Source: Coemansia sp. RSA 1804 (lineage: Eukaryota > Kickxellomycota > Kickxellomycetes > Kickxellales > Kickxellaceae). Taken from it: a stretch of 14,619 nt of DNA. Shown one piece after another: positions 8,101 through 14,277 of the stretch (the stretch's first letter is position 1; the number at the start of each line of letters is the position of its first letter). The DNA is taken from contig JANBTH010000571.1 of assembly GCA_027578815.1 (NCBI GenBank), forward strand, positions 1-14,619, in the 5' to 3' direction. The position numbers were made by a program, and so were the translations under genes. Below the pieces are notes generated by a model. That model did no database searches. It saw only the letters and a list, made by a program, of their open reading frames with translations, and was not told where the DNA came from.

Positions 8101-8396
8101 CAGGCCTTGGAGGCGGCAGTGGCAGTGGCAGTGGTGGTATGAGCGGGCCTTCGTTTCTGTCTTGTCCGCCGGAGCGGCCGCCGCCGTCGTCGTCGTCGTC
8201 TTCGGCGGGTCCCACTCGGCGCGGGAGGAGCCGCGGCAGATCAAAGGCGCGCGGCGGCGGCGGCAGTAGCGGCAGAGGCAGGGGACGCAGCTCCAGATCA
8301 GGAGCTGCGCGCGGTGCCAGCCGCAACAGCAACAGCAATGCAGCGTCTGGATCCGGGTTTGCTGATCCCGATCCTGGATTCGGGTTCTGGACATAG
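5079..8396 (+). CDS. TOP3: DNA topoisomerase III (TOP3 alpha type) with C-terminal zinc-finger array
   Basis: Type IA topoisomerase that passes single strands and, with a RecQ helicase and RMI1, dissolves double Holliday junctions. The 1105 residues contain a Toprim domain (1-150) with CVAEKPSQA (catalytic Glu8) and DCDREGE (115-121; Asp115, Asp117, Glu119), the core with catalytic Tyr331 in FLSYPRTETDQF, and KNGIGTDATHADHI (500-513). A topoisomerase zinc region follows: Cys633/635/638 with Cys666/672, then CPSC (692-695) and GYKGCVRGCDE (722-732). After that come two GRF zinc fingers (about 808-847 and 912-950), a CCHC knuckle CFKCGRAGHWARDC (990-1003) and an Arg/Gly/Ser tail (1046-1080). 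Linkers hold Gln, Ser-Gln and Gly-Ala repeats. The architecture matches animal TOP3A rather than the roughly 650-residue budding-yeast Top3. No presequence precedes the Toprim domain, so this form is predicted to be nuclear. The gene has no visible intron. Confidence 0.96.
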   Translation: MRVLCVAEKPSQAKAIVQILGQGRQSMRHGMSTYNKNYDFEYRIGGQFVPATMTSVSGHIKSMDFPQSMRSWHSCDPADLFTATVIKHVDDNGKAVAKNIEREARTATHLYIWTDCDREGEGIGGEIAELCTAVNSRIVVRRAHFSSVLPQEIHGAMQNPRDLDRRQVDAVEARTELDLRIGSALTRFQTLRLRSRFAAVRDKMISYGPCQFPTLGFVVDQFLRVESFVPEPFWYLYMDHTKEGDGHAVFSWKRTKLFDQEVCFAFYARCMACQPVLAQITSVRSRPKEKWRPLPLTTVELQKCCARYLRMAPDRIMAVAESLYNKGFLSYPRTETDQFDTGMDLRGLVAKLTQYQPFAEYAEKLANGDGFLWPRQGRNNDKAHPPIHPVAMAANLEGDDKQLYEFVVRRFLACCSENAKGQATEVEAVVAGAEQFSTKGLMIVARNYLDIYPYDRWSESTVPVYTQGETFAPTTLEMRTGSTTAPKLLSYADLVDIMDKNGIGTDATHADHIKKIIDREYIFKAPDNTLTPSTLGIGLVEGYDAVGLELSLSKPYLRRETERELKLICQGAKSKESVVSDSIRLYKAVYEKSTNDIVKLEDALSRCLQEAPIADTSAAWVPRSGGSSGARVCACPGCSSGRNRDAGGGGSLALRARANGGWMVGCTLYPQCKRVLWVPDIVVEIGVSTDDCPSCAQNPAGPAKLLDIRFRPGSVPPGVSSGYKGCVRGCDELVNEFFDVRAMSSATSGTQQQQQQVSDQFQNNPAFGHRTITHSERSSPASSSFHGSGGSGSMDAVAVVPNNATSPRCRCGLVSARRVVTTEGPNKGRPFHVCPKAREAQCGFIQMADQQQQHPQAASFGGYSNQSHSQSQSQSQSHTQMSSYGMYQNQFQQLPSVYSSSEEDHMSATKPQCKCGLYGGLKTKQSGGANQGRKYYLCTREFKGCGFICWENEVESYMARRFTGAGAGASSGSGFASGGVGGGSGNGSSCFKCGRAGHWARDCSNDCAGLGGGSGSGSGGMSGPSFLSCPPERPPPSSSSSSAGPTRRGRSRGRSKARGGGGSSGRGRGRSSRSGAARGASRNSNSNAASGSGFADPDPGFGFWT
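7685..7712 (+). repeat. (GCCAGA) hexamer repeat in TOP3 encoding Ser-Gln
   Basis: Four full copies plus four bases encode an (SQ)n run near residue 870-877, in the flexible linker between the two GRF fingers. The hexamer unit keeps the frame. SQ is the minimal ATM/ATR phosphorylation motif, but the run may simply be repeat expansion. Confidence 0.9.
7967..7985 (+). repeat. (TGGAGC) hexamer repeat in TOP3 encoding Gly-Ala
   Basis: Three copies plus one base encode the TGAGAGA stretch (963-969) just after the second GRF finger, leading into a Gly/Ser linker before the CCHC knuckle. Confidence 0.85.
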
Positions 8397-8727
8397 AAAG
8401 ACCTAAGCACTCAAATGCGTAACGAAAAAAAACAGTACCACGTGCTTTTTTTCCCACAAGCCAGCCCGGCAATACTGGCGTGTATTTTTAGCGCGAAACC
8501 CTTCTTCTTTTAAAACTGGCGATCATCTCACAAGTTCATTCGTTCATTCATTCTCTTCCTTTCTTGCTCACAAGGTAGCAAGCATACTAGATCCTTTCCT
8601 TCGTGCTGGAGCTGGGAGGTACTGCCGACGCAAGCACGCGTCTGCCCAAAGTTCATTGTCATTAAACACCTCTTGTGCTGCCCTGCGGGTGGATTAGAGA
8701 GAAATATAAACACAGCTTTTAGCCGGG
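8397..8727 (+). promoter_or_regulatory. Intergenic: TOP3 3' region and TFIIE beta promoter
   Basis: These 331 bases contain a CACGTG E-box at 8439-8444 next to a T-run, an MCB-like ACGCGT at 8637-8642 (86 bases before the next ATG), and a CATTCATTC-rich stretch near 8540. None can be assigned function from sequence alone. No canonical AATAAA was found after TOP3, and no RNA gene or further ORF of interest. Confidence 0.45.
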
Positions 8728-9513
8728 ATGTCGGATCCGTTCACGAAAAGCCTGGGATTCAAGGGGAGGTCGATCTCGACCGCGCTTTCGACCAAAGTAG
8801 CGCCGCAGCGCACAGCCACGCCGCCGCCGCCATCGTCGTATTCGGGGATATCCGGGTACGACGGGGCCAACGTACTCACGCGGGTGAGCGAGATAATCGA
8901 CTTTCTAAAGAAATCGCAGCGACCCTGCGGGGTGGAGGAGATCCAGCTCCACATCCACGAGTTCGCGGGGCCGGGCGGGGCAGAGTTCGACCACCTTACG
9001 AACAACGCCAAGGTGGCCTACAACGCGGAGGACCAGACGTTTGCGTACAAGCCGGAGTACAACCTCCGGACGCCCGAGGAGCTCGTCGAGTACCTGCGCA
9101 ACATCCCGGACTACGGCGGGCTGGAGGTCAAGAAACTGTCGGACTCGTATCTGGGCAACGTGGCGGCTGTTATTGCGGAGCTGCGACGGAAACGGCATGT
9201 GCTGGCGATTACTGACAGGGACAACAGGCCGCGGTATGTGTTCTACAACTGCAAGGTGCTGGAGTCCGAGGTCTCCGACGAGATCAAGACCAATTGGGCC
9301 CGCCTCCCGGTTCCCGAGGACCAGGAGCTCGCCAAGGAGATGGCCAGGGCCGGGTTGCAGCAGACGAGAGCCGAGTCGTCGGGCGTCGGCGATCCGATGC
9401 AGTTGCAGCCGGATGCGAAGAAACCAAAAAAGACGGCCCGCAAGACTCGGATCACTAACACGCATCTCGAGGACATTGATCTCACCAAGGACTTTGTTCC
9501 CGAGGGGAGGTGA
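8728..9513 (+). CDS. TFA2: Transcription initiation factor IIE subunit beta
   Basis: TFIIE beta pairs with TFIIE alpha in the RNA polymerase II pre-initiation complex, helps recruit TFIIH and stabilises promoter opening. The 261 residues begin with a disordered Ser/Thr/Pro-rich N-terminus (1-43). The core winged-helix domain follows (about 46-110; VLTRVSEIIDFLKKSQRPCG at 49-68 and FAYKPEYNLRTPEEL at 105-119), then a second winged helix (about 114-175; NIPDYGGLEVKKLSDSY at 125-141, VLAITDRDNRPRYVFYN at 158-174). A linker leads to a basic segment KKPKKTARKTRITNTHLEDI (231-250) and a short acidic end, an arrangement known from human and yeast TFIIE beta. Length is close to the human protein and shorter than yeast Tfa2. 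No intron is seen. It converges on RPS19 across 270 bases that hold a run of 10 G at 9533-9542. Confidence 0.92.
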   Translation: MSDPFTKSLGFKGRSISTALSTKVAPQRTATPPPPSSYSGISGYDGANVLTRVSEIIDFLKKSQRPCGVEEIQLHIHEFAGPGGAEFDHLTNNAKVAYNAEDQTFAYKPEYNLRTPEELVEYLRNIPDYGGLEVKKLSDSYLGNVAAVIAELRRKRHVLAITDRDNRPRYVFYNCKVLESEVSDEIKTNWARLPVPEDQELAKEMARAGLQQTRAESSGVGDPMQLQPDAKKPKKTARKTRITNTHLEDIDLTKDFVPEGR

Positions 9514-9783
9514 AATAGGCGAGAGAGCCTTTGGGGGGGGGGAGAGGTGGATTTCTCGTCTTGTTTCTTATATATGTTTAATGTATCTTGTGTTTAAAAC
9601 AGCCCCGCTGCACAGTCGTGAAGGGAGATTACCACCACTACCACCACCGCCAGACTCGTAGAGAGGATGGGGGGTGGATAGGGGGTTTCCAACAACAACT
9701 AGAAACTAACCAAACTCTCACTTTGCATTCGCCGCAATAACAACAAACAAAACAAAACTATCAGAGTTACGAGCTATTTCGTC

Positions 9784-10251
9784 TTATGCGGAGGCCTCGG
9801 TGGCAGCAGCAGCAGCAGCATCGGCGGCGCTGACGATCTGGACGGAGATGCGGTCGAGGTCGCGCTGGCCGGCGGCGGTGATTCTGCGGCCGCCGTCGGG
9901 GTGCTTCTCGAGGATGCCGAGCTTCTCAAGGCCCTGGAGCACCTTGCGCATCACGTTGGTCGAGTCGTTGGCGTGGTGGTTCGGGCGGCTTCCGCGGCGC
10001 TTGGAGCCGCCGTGGCGCTTGGCCAGCGCTCCAACGCCGACTCCGCCGCGGATGTACACGTGGCGCGCAATCGCTGCCGCGCGGACGTAGAACCAGTCGG
10101 GGTCGTTCGGGCACAGCTCCTTGTATGATCCGGTCTTGGCGTACTCCGTCCAGCTCGGCACTTGCAGCTTGCCCGAGCGCTTCAGGTGCGCGGCGTATGC
10201 CTTGATGAATGCCTGGGAATGGACGTCCTTAACGGTGACACTGCGAGCCAT
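9784..10251 (-). CDS. RPS19: 40S ribosomal protein eS19
   Basis: Component of the small subunit head, needed for 18S rRNA maturation. The 155 residues carry the family signatures: VKDVHSQAFIKAYAAHLKRSGK at the N-terminus (split here as VKDVHSQAFIKAYAAH, 7-22), PNDPDWFYVRAAAIARHVYI (48-67), GGVGVGALAK (69-78), SRPNHHANDST (88-98) and GRRITAAGQRDLDRI (121-135). Usual length is about 140-145; the extra residues are a C-terminal Ala-rich tail (142-155) encoded partly by six GCA-type triplets at 9803-9820. The coding part is intron-free, but CTGTAG directly precedes the ATG and a CTAAC branch-point-like motif lies 45 bases upstream, so an intron in the 5'UTR is likely. It is divergent from the reductase at 11220. 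Confidence 0.97.
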   Translation of the reverse strand: MARSVTVKDVHSQAFIKAYAAHLKRSGKLQVPSWTEYAKTGSYKELCPNDPDWFYVRAAAIARHVYIRGGVGVGALAKRHGGSKRRGSRPNHHANDSTNVMRKVLQGLEKLGILEKHPDGGRRITAAGQRDLDRISVQIVSAADAAAAAATEASA

Positions 10252-10300
10252 CTACAGCAAGGTGGAGACAGAAAATGAAAGCTTCTTTCAATTGTGTTAG
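10252..10300 (-). other. RPS19: Probable 3' splice site and branch point of an RPS19 5'UTR intron
   Basis: On the minus strand the sequence CTAAC (10300-10296) is followed by a pyrimidine-rich tract and CTGTAG (10257-10252), which abuts the RPS19 ATG. Branch-to-acceptor spacing of about 45 bases resembles that of the confirmed-looking intron at 12036-12163. A donor cannot be chosen with confidence: candidates on the minus strand begin near 10552 (GTAAAC), near 10681 (GTAACA) and near 10918 (GTGTGT). None is a strong consensus. Confidence 0.5.
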
Positions 10301-11102
10301 CAAGGGAATTGTGTGTGTTGGTTTTGTTTATGAGAGAAGGGAAAAACAGGGTGTTCTCGCGTATTATGTCTGTCTTGCTGCTAGACGTCGAATCCCATCG
10401 CCCTGCTGCTAATGTCGATTCTCCCAAGGAAACAGGGGGAGTTTGCCTAATTAACCTTCTGGCAAACCCCAATTCCAGACCGTGCTGCTCAATCCACCCA
10501 CCCGCTCCTCTATATGTCCACCGAGGGGTTATTGATCGTGTAGAGAGTTTACGTTTGCTGCTCGTCTCCAATTCACCCTCTCTTCAAAAAGAATGGAGAG
10601 AGAAATCGAGCAACGACACAATCAAGGATCTGGAATCACTTCGGATGGTCTTGCCCTTTTCTAATCCAAATCTCTGTTACCTTTTTCTTTTTGTTGTATA
10701 TAATAAGAAAGCGAGATCTTTATATTTTAATTGAACACCGGGGGGAAAAAAGAGAAGGTTTCCTATTCTTCTTGCAATTGCAAAGTGTACTTTTGCCGTT
10801 CTTGTTTCGCCTCATATTTTTTCTCTTCGGTTCAGAACCCAGCAAGACAAGACAAGGTTTTCTTAGTTGGTGAGGGGGATTAGTAGCCGCAATAATAAAA
10901 AATTTCAGTCCACACACTTTAAACGGTTTGCGAGTCGCGGCTCGATAGTGCATTCATTTTTGCTGCATTTGGCTCTGCTGGTCAAAATGTGTGTTAAGGG
11001 AATCACGTGCATTTGATTTCAATGTAATTACCCAGATTATCGTCGTATTATGTTCTGCGGGTGTCTTGTGCTATGTGGTGCTGGAAAACCCCCCTCCAAC
11101 CG

Positions 11103-11123
11103 AACCGGTCTTTGTAACCGGTC
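11103..11123 (+). promoter_or_regulatory. Tandem AACCGGTC motif
   Basis: Two exact copies of AACCGGTC start 13 bases apart (11103 and 11116). They lie about 100 bases upstream of the reductase ATG. The core ACCGGT is self-complementary and resembles the AACCGGTT site of the Grainyhead/CP2 factors, which also occur in fungi. Spacing and exact repetition suggest a regulatory site, but function is inferred. Confidence 0.35.
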
Positions 11124-11219
11124 AAAGCAACACACCATTCTCTTTATCACTATTACTATTATAATTATTGCTCTTGCATAGCGTAAACAAAGCCAAATTA
11201 CGCCCACCAGATAGCATTC

Positions 11220-11392
11220 ATGGCGGCGCCGAGCAGCCTGCAGAGAACACTGGCGGGGAAGGTGGCCGTGGTGGTGGGAGCAAGCGGCGGGATCGGCGGA
11301 GCTATCGCCAGGGAGCTAGCCTGCCGGGGGGCACGGCTGGTACTGGCGGGACGGCGCACGGATCGGCTGGAAGCGCTCCGCTCGCAACTAGA

Positions 11393-11423
<31 letters not shown>

Positions 11424-12196
11424 GGTGGCCACAATGGTGGGCATGTGGTGGTTGGGTGCGATATCCGCGACCCTGGCAGCATTGACAGGCTTGCGCAAGA
11501 GGCGCGCAAGCTGGGCTCAGCCGACGGCAGCGGCGGCGGCGGAATCGACGTGCTGGTCAACTCTGCTGGCGTTTCCAGGGACTCTCTGTTATTGCGGGTG
11601 AAGGAGACTGACGTGGCAGAGACGCTTGAAACCAATCTTGTTGGCGTCATCAGAACGTGCAAGGCCCTTGTTCCGCTGATGGTGCGGAGAAAGAGAGACC
11701 AGAAAAGCGCCAGCGGCCGTGGTGGTGGTGCGTCGGTTATCAACATATCGAGCGTCATTGGAATGCATGGGAACACGGGCCAGTCGGCGTATGCCGCCTC
11801 AAAGGCCGGAGTCATTGGGTTTACAAAGTCGCTGGCAAGGGAGGTTGCGTCCAGAGGAATCTGCGCAAACGTTCTGTCTCCCGGCTTCATCAGTACAGAA
11901 ATGACCAGTGGTTTGGCTAACAACAAGATCGCCAGCCAGCTGCTGGATCGCATTCCGCTGCGGGCGCCTGGATCTGTGGAGGATGTGGCTCACGCTGCTG
12001 CGTTTCTGGCCGAGGCCCGGTACATTACTGGGCAGGTACGAATGATAAGGAGAGAATATCGCTGTTTGCGCTGGTGGTACTGGAGTGCTTATTAATGTTA
12101 TTATGTTCTATGTGTCTGCTAAACTCATTTTTAAATCCTCCTCTTTTCGCTATTTGTCTGTAGGTATTGGTGGTTGACGGCGGATTGTTCATCTAA
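11220..12196 (+). CDS. FabG-like short-chain dehydrogenase/reductase (3-oxoacyl-ACP reductase type), one intron
   Basis: Likely NADPH-dependent 3-oxoacyl-ACP or carbonyl reductase of the FabG/OAR1/CBR4 group, the first reduction in mitochondrial fatty-acid synthesis. The coding parts are 11220-12035 and 12164-12196, giving 282 residues. Visible are the Rossmann motif GASGGIG (20-26), the AGRR cofactor segment (43-46; the Arg pair favours NADPH), NSAG (114-117), the catalytic set Asn139, Ser178 and Tyr191-X3-Lys195 (SAYAASKAG), and the PGFISTEM loop (221-228). Splicing restores the family's closing sequence ITGQVLVVDGG. A Ser-Asn run (about 58-68) from a CAGCAA repeat is inserted before beta strand 3. 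Only 13 residues precede the fold, so a cleavable mitochondrial presequence is not obvious and localisation is uncertain. It converges on the transporter across 77 bases. Confidence 0.85.
11399..11422 (+). repeat. (CAGCAA)4 repeat in the reductase encoding Ser-Asn
   Basis: Four exact hexamers, preceded by CAG units from 11393, encode alternating Ser and Asn in a loop after the NADP-binding arginines. The unit length preserves the frame. Confidence 0.9.
12036..12163 (+). other. Spliceosomal intron in the FabG-like reductase
   Basis: This 128-base phase-0 intron begins GTACGA, ends CTGTAG after a pyrimidine tract, and has a branch-like TGCTAAAC around 12118-12125, about 40 bases before the acceptor. 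Its removal joins ITGQ to VLVVDGGLFI and a stop, the expected FabG C-terminus. Without splicing the frame stops at 12095 with a 19-residue basic/aromatic ending, losing the diagnostic motif. Confidence 0.88.
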
Positions 12197-12273
12197 CGCA
12201 TAGCGTAGTTTTCAACCCACTTTATCTCTTTGACAAAGTAGGTGGGTTCGGCTGTCTATCACGGCCCGCTTGC

Positions 12274-13779
12274 TCATCGGCGCTGTAAATAGTCGGCAAC
12301 CGAGTCCCATGTACCAATGACAAACACAGCACACCCAATGGCAAGCAAAAGCACGGATACAGCTGAGAGAAGAGGCTCGTGGATCTCGCGTGCATCATTG
12401 AGCGGATCAGTCGGATCAATAGTCAGCGAAGACGACGACGATAGCAGCGGAGTCGATTCCTCTGCGGCAACAATAATAGTCGCATCTGATGACACGGCAT
12501 TCTGTTCAAGGGTCGGACCATCGCCACCATTTTCATTATCATTGCTATTACTGTTGATACCCGCATTCTTGGTCGACCATGGCGGCCACAGCGAGTACGG
12601 AGAAACAAGGACGAGGTAAATAACACCGGGGAGCACAAAGACAATCAAGCTAGACGCAGCAGTGCCAATGAGCTTGAAAACAAACCCAAGATCCTCGATC
12701 ACAAGCGCAGTCACAAGTGTCGATGCAAACAGTGCAATAGTGAACACGCGGAACTTCACTTTCTGCAGTGGCCCTGATAATAAGGAGGATCCACTATTTT
12801 CCTCTTCTTCTTCGTTGTCGTCGTCAGCGGGAGACAGTCCCAGCAGTGAGTGGGCCAGGAGATCGCGGATAGGGTAGAATTGCATCGGGTATGTCAGCGT
12901 CAATGAGAACGCAAGCAGCGCACGTGCCACATTAGCCAGGTTGTCATCGGGACCAAAGTTGTTGAGCACATTGGGTTCGGTTAGCACGCCAAACGACCGG
13001 TAGCTGATGATGGAGAATGTCAAGTAGATGACCACAGCAGTGGCTGTGGCAAAGGTCGTGGATATCCGCCACGCATCCATGGTCTTTACTCGGAGTGTGG
13101 TGTAGCTCTGGAAACATGTCTGGGTGCACGAGTATGCGAAAGCAATGACACCAAAGGCAGGCAGGAAACTGGGGCCCCACCAGGCTGGAGCGGCTGGTGT
13201 ACCAGAAGGGTCTTCAGGCGCAGCGTAGGCGGGTCCCCGGATAGCCACGATAAGCACGATGACGGGCAGGCAGAGTGTGGAGATTGCCGACGGCTTGACT
13301 AGCGGGTCCAGTGTCCTGAAGAAAAGAAGCGGCAGCGTGAACACTAAAGAAGCAGCCAAAATAACCACCTGGCGGGACGTGAGCACATTGATACCAAACA
13401 ATGTCTGCGCAACGCTTGACGCAGTGTCGCCTATGATTATCAGATAGCTGATGCAGCTACCGATGGAGTTGACAGAAAGTGCAAACCCAAGGATGTGGTA
13501 TCCGATGCGCCCGAGTGCTGCCTCTGAGACGGATTCGTATTTGTACAGCCCGGTGCGTCGGCCAGCCAGAACCAGCGTGTTCAGTGCGCAGTGTATCAGC
13601 GCGGCCACCAGCACCATGACGACGATGCCTGGGTAGAACCCGGCCTCCTTCAGCGCGTACGGAAGCGCTAGAATGCCGGAGCCAATCAGCGTGTTGACCA
13701 GGTTGAAGCCTGCGCCCAGCGGCGATGAGACCCCGCTGGGAACGGCCTGTATTGTAGTTGCAGATACTAGTCCTGGCAT
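12274..13779 (-). CDS. Vacuolar amino-acid transporter, AVT5/6/7 (SLC38-like) type
   Basis: Member of the amino acid/auxin permease family, probably moving amino acids across the vacuolar membrane coupled to protons. The 501 residues open with GAGFNLVNTLIGSGILALPY (22-41), the family's TM1 signature with its unwound Gly-Ser-Gly. About eleven spans are visible: roughly 24-43, 50-72, 93-117, 136-153, 162-181, 204-220, 240-262, 285-300, 342-361, 366-392 and 471-491. SLTLTYPMQFYPIRDLL (292-308) in and after TM8 is typical of the AVT6/7 branch. The TM8-TM9 loop has an acidic run (319-327). The long TM10-TM11 loop (393-470) is Asn/Ser-rich and holds ESTPLL (441-446), which fits the acidic dileucine sorting signal for vacuolar delivery. 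Substrate and direction of transport cannot be read from sequence. No intron is seen. Confidence 0.88.
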   Translation of the reverse strand: MPGLVSATTIQAVPSGVSSPLGAGFNLVNTLIGSGILALPYALKEAGFYPGIVVMVLVAALIHCALNTLVLAGRRTGLYKYESVSEAALGRIGYHILGFALSVNSIGSCISYLIIIGDTASSVAQTLFGINVLTSRQVVILAASLVFTLPLLFFRTLDPLVKPSAISTLCLPVIVLIVAIRGPAYAAPEDPSGTPAAPAWWGPSFLPAFGVIAFAYSCTQTCFQSYTTLRVKTMDAWRISTTFATATAVVIYLTFSIISYRSFGVLTEPNVLNNFGPDDNLANVARALLAFSLTLTYPMQFYPIRDLLAHSLLGLSPADDDNEEEEENSGSSLLSGPLQKVKFRVFTIALFASTLVTALVIEDLGFVFKLIGTAASSLIVFVLPGVIYLVLVSPYSLWPPWSTKNAGINSNSNDNENGGDGPTLEQNAVSSDATIIVAAEESTPLLSSSSSLTIDPTDPLNDAREIHEPLLSAVSVLLLAIGCAVFVIGTWDSVADYLQRR

Positions 13780-14277
13780 TCAGAGCAGAGCAGAGAAGAG
13801 TAGAGCGTGGCGAAAGAGTACAAAGCCAAAGTCGATAGTACTACTAATAATAATACATGTAAAATATATGGCTGCGTGGGTTGTTTAAAGAGAAACAAAG
13901 AGGTGCCTTTTTGCTTCCTTAAATAGCGAATAACGATAATGTATAACGAAAAATGAACGAAAAGAGAAAGGAAAGAAAGAAAAAAGGAGCTGAAAATGAC
14001 CAAGCGTAGAAAAGTCAAAGCACGTCATTCGTTGTGAAAATGGCGCCGGAGTTTTTGGGCTTTTTTTGCTTGAGGCAGAGACCGAAAAGAGCAATAAAAT
14101 GGTTGCGAATTGGCTCGCTTGTATGCAAAGGAGAGAGCTAGAAGATAAAGCTTGAAGCACATTGCCATCTTTTCATATTGTCGTGTTACAAGGCATACAC
14201 TAGAGAGAGAGATAAAACGGGAAAAGTGGACCTGCTGGTATAAAAAGGCGGGCTGAAAGACGGCCGTCAAAGGGATT
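13780..14277 (-). promoter_or_regulatory. Intergenic: transporter promoter and 3' region of the transhydrogenase gene
   Basis: These 498 bases lie between the tail of one minus-strand gene and the head of the next. They are AT-rich with purine tracts on the plus strand (13960-13990), that is a pyrimidine-rich leader for the transporter. A TATAAAAAGG at 14239-14248 faces the plus strand and has no gene after it. No RNA gene or further CDS was seen. Confidence 0.45.

Larger units (their letters stand above)
10252..11219. promoter_or_regulatory. Long divergent intergenic region between RPS19 and FabG-like reductase
   Basis: This 968-base stretch is the longest non-coding part of the window. The RPS19 side holds the likely 5'UTR intron. 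Other visible elements are a CACGTG E-box at 11004-11009, two AACCGGTC copies at 11103-11110 and 11116-11123, a G-run followed by an A-run (10740-10752), and an imperfect palindrome GGTTCAGAACC near 10830. Open frames on both strands in 10182-10953 have low-complexity or leader-like translations without recognisable domains, so I call no gene. No tRNA or snoRNA could be supported. Confidence 0.5.

Noticed and set aside
9533..9689. G-runs (10 G at 9533-9542, and G6 and G5 near 9667-9685) as a possible G-quadruplex.
   Set aside because: The runs are too far apart and too few at either place for a convincing four-run motif; simple homopolymer in a short 3' region is enough explanation.
10294..10734. 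A 146-codon plus-strand frame, with a 129-codon minus-strand frame overlapping it, in the long intergenic region.
   Set aside because: Composition is promoter-like and AT-rich towards the end, there is no recognisable motif, and it overlaps the probable RPS19 leader and intron.
10829..10841. GGTTCAGAACCC as a tRNA T-arm-like sequence.
   Set aside because: No acceptor stem, D-arm or anticodon arm can be built around it, and it fails the usual box B consensus.
14239..14248. TATAAAAAGG resembling a TATA box on the plus strand.
   Set aside because: It lies downstream of a minus-strand gene's stop and no plus-strand gene follows before the window ends.
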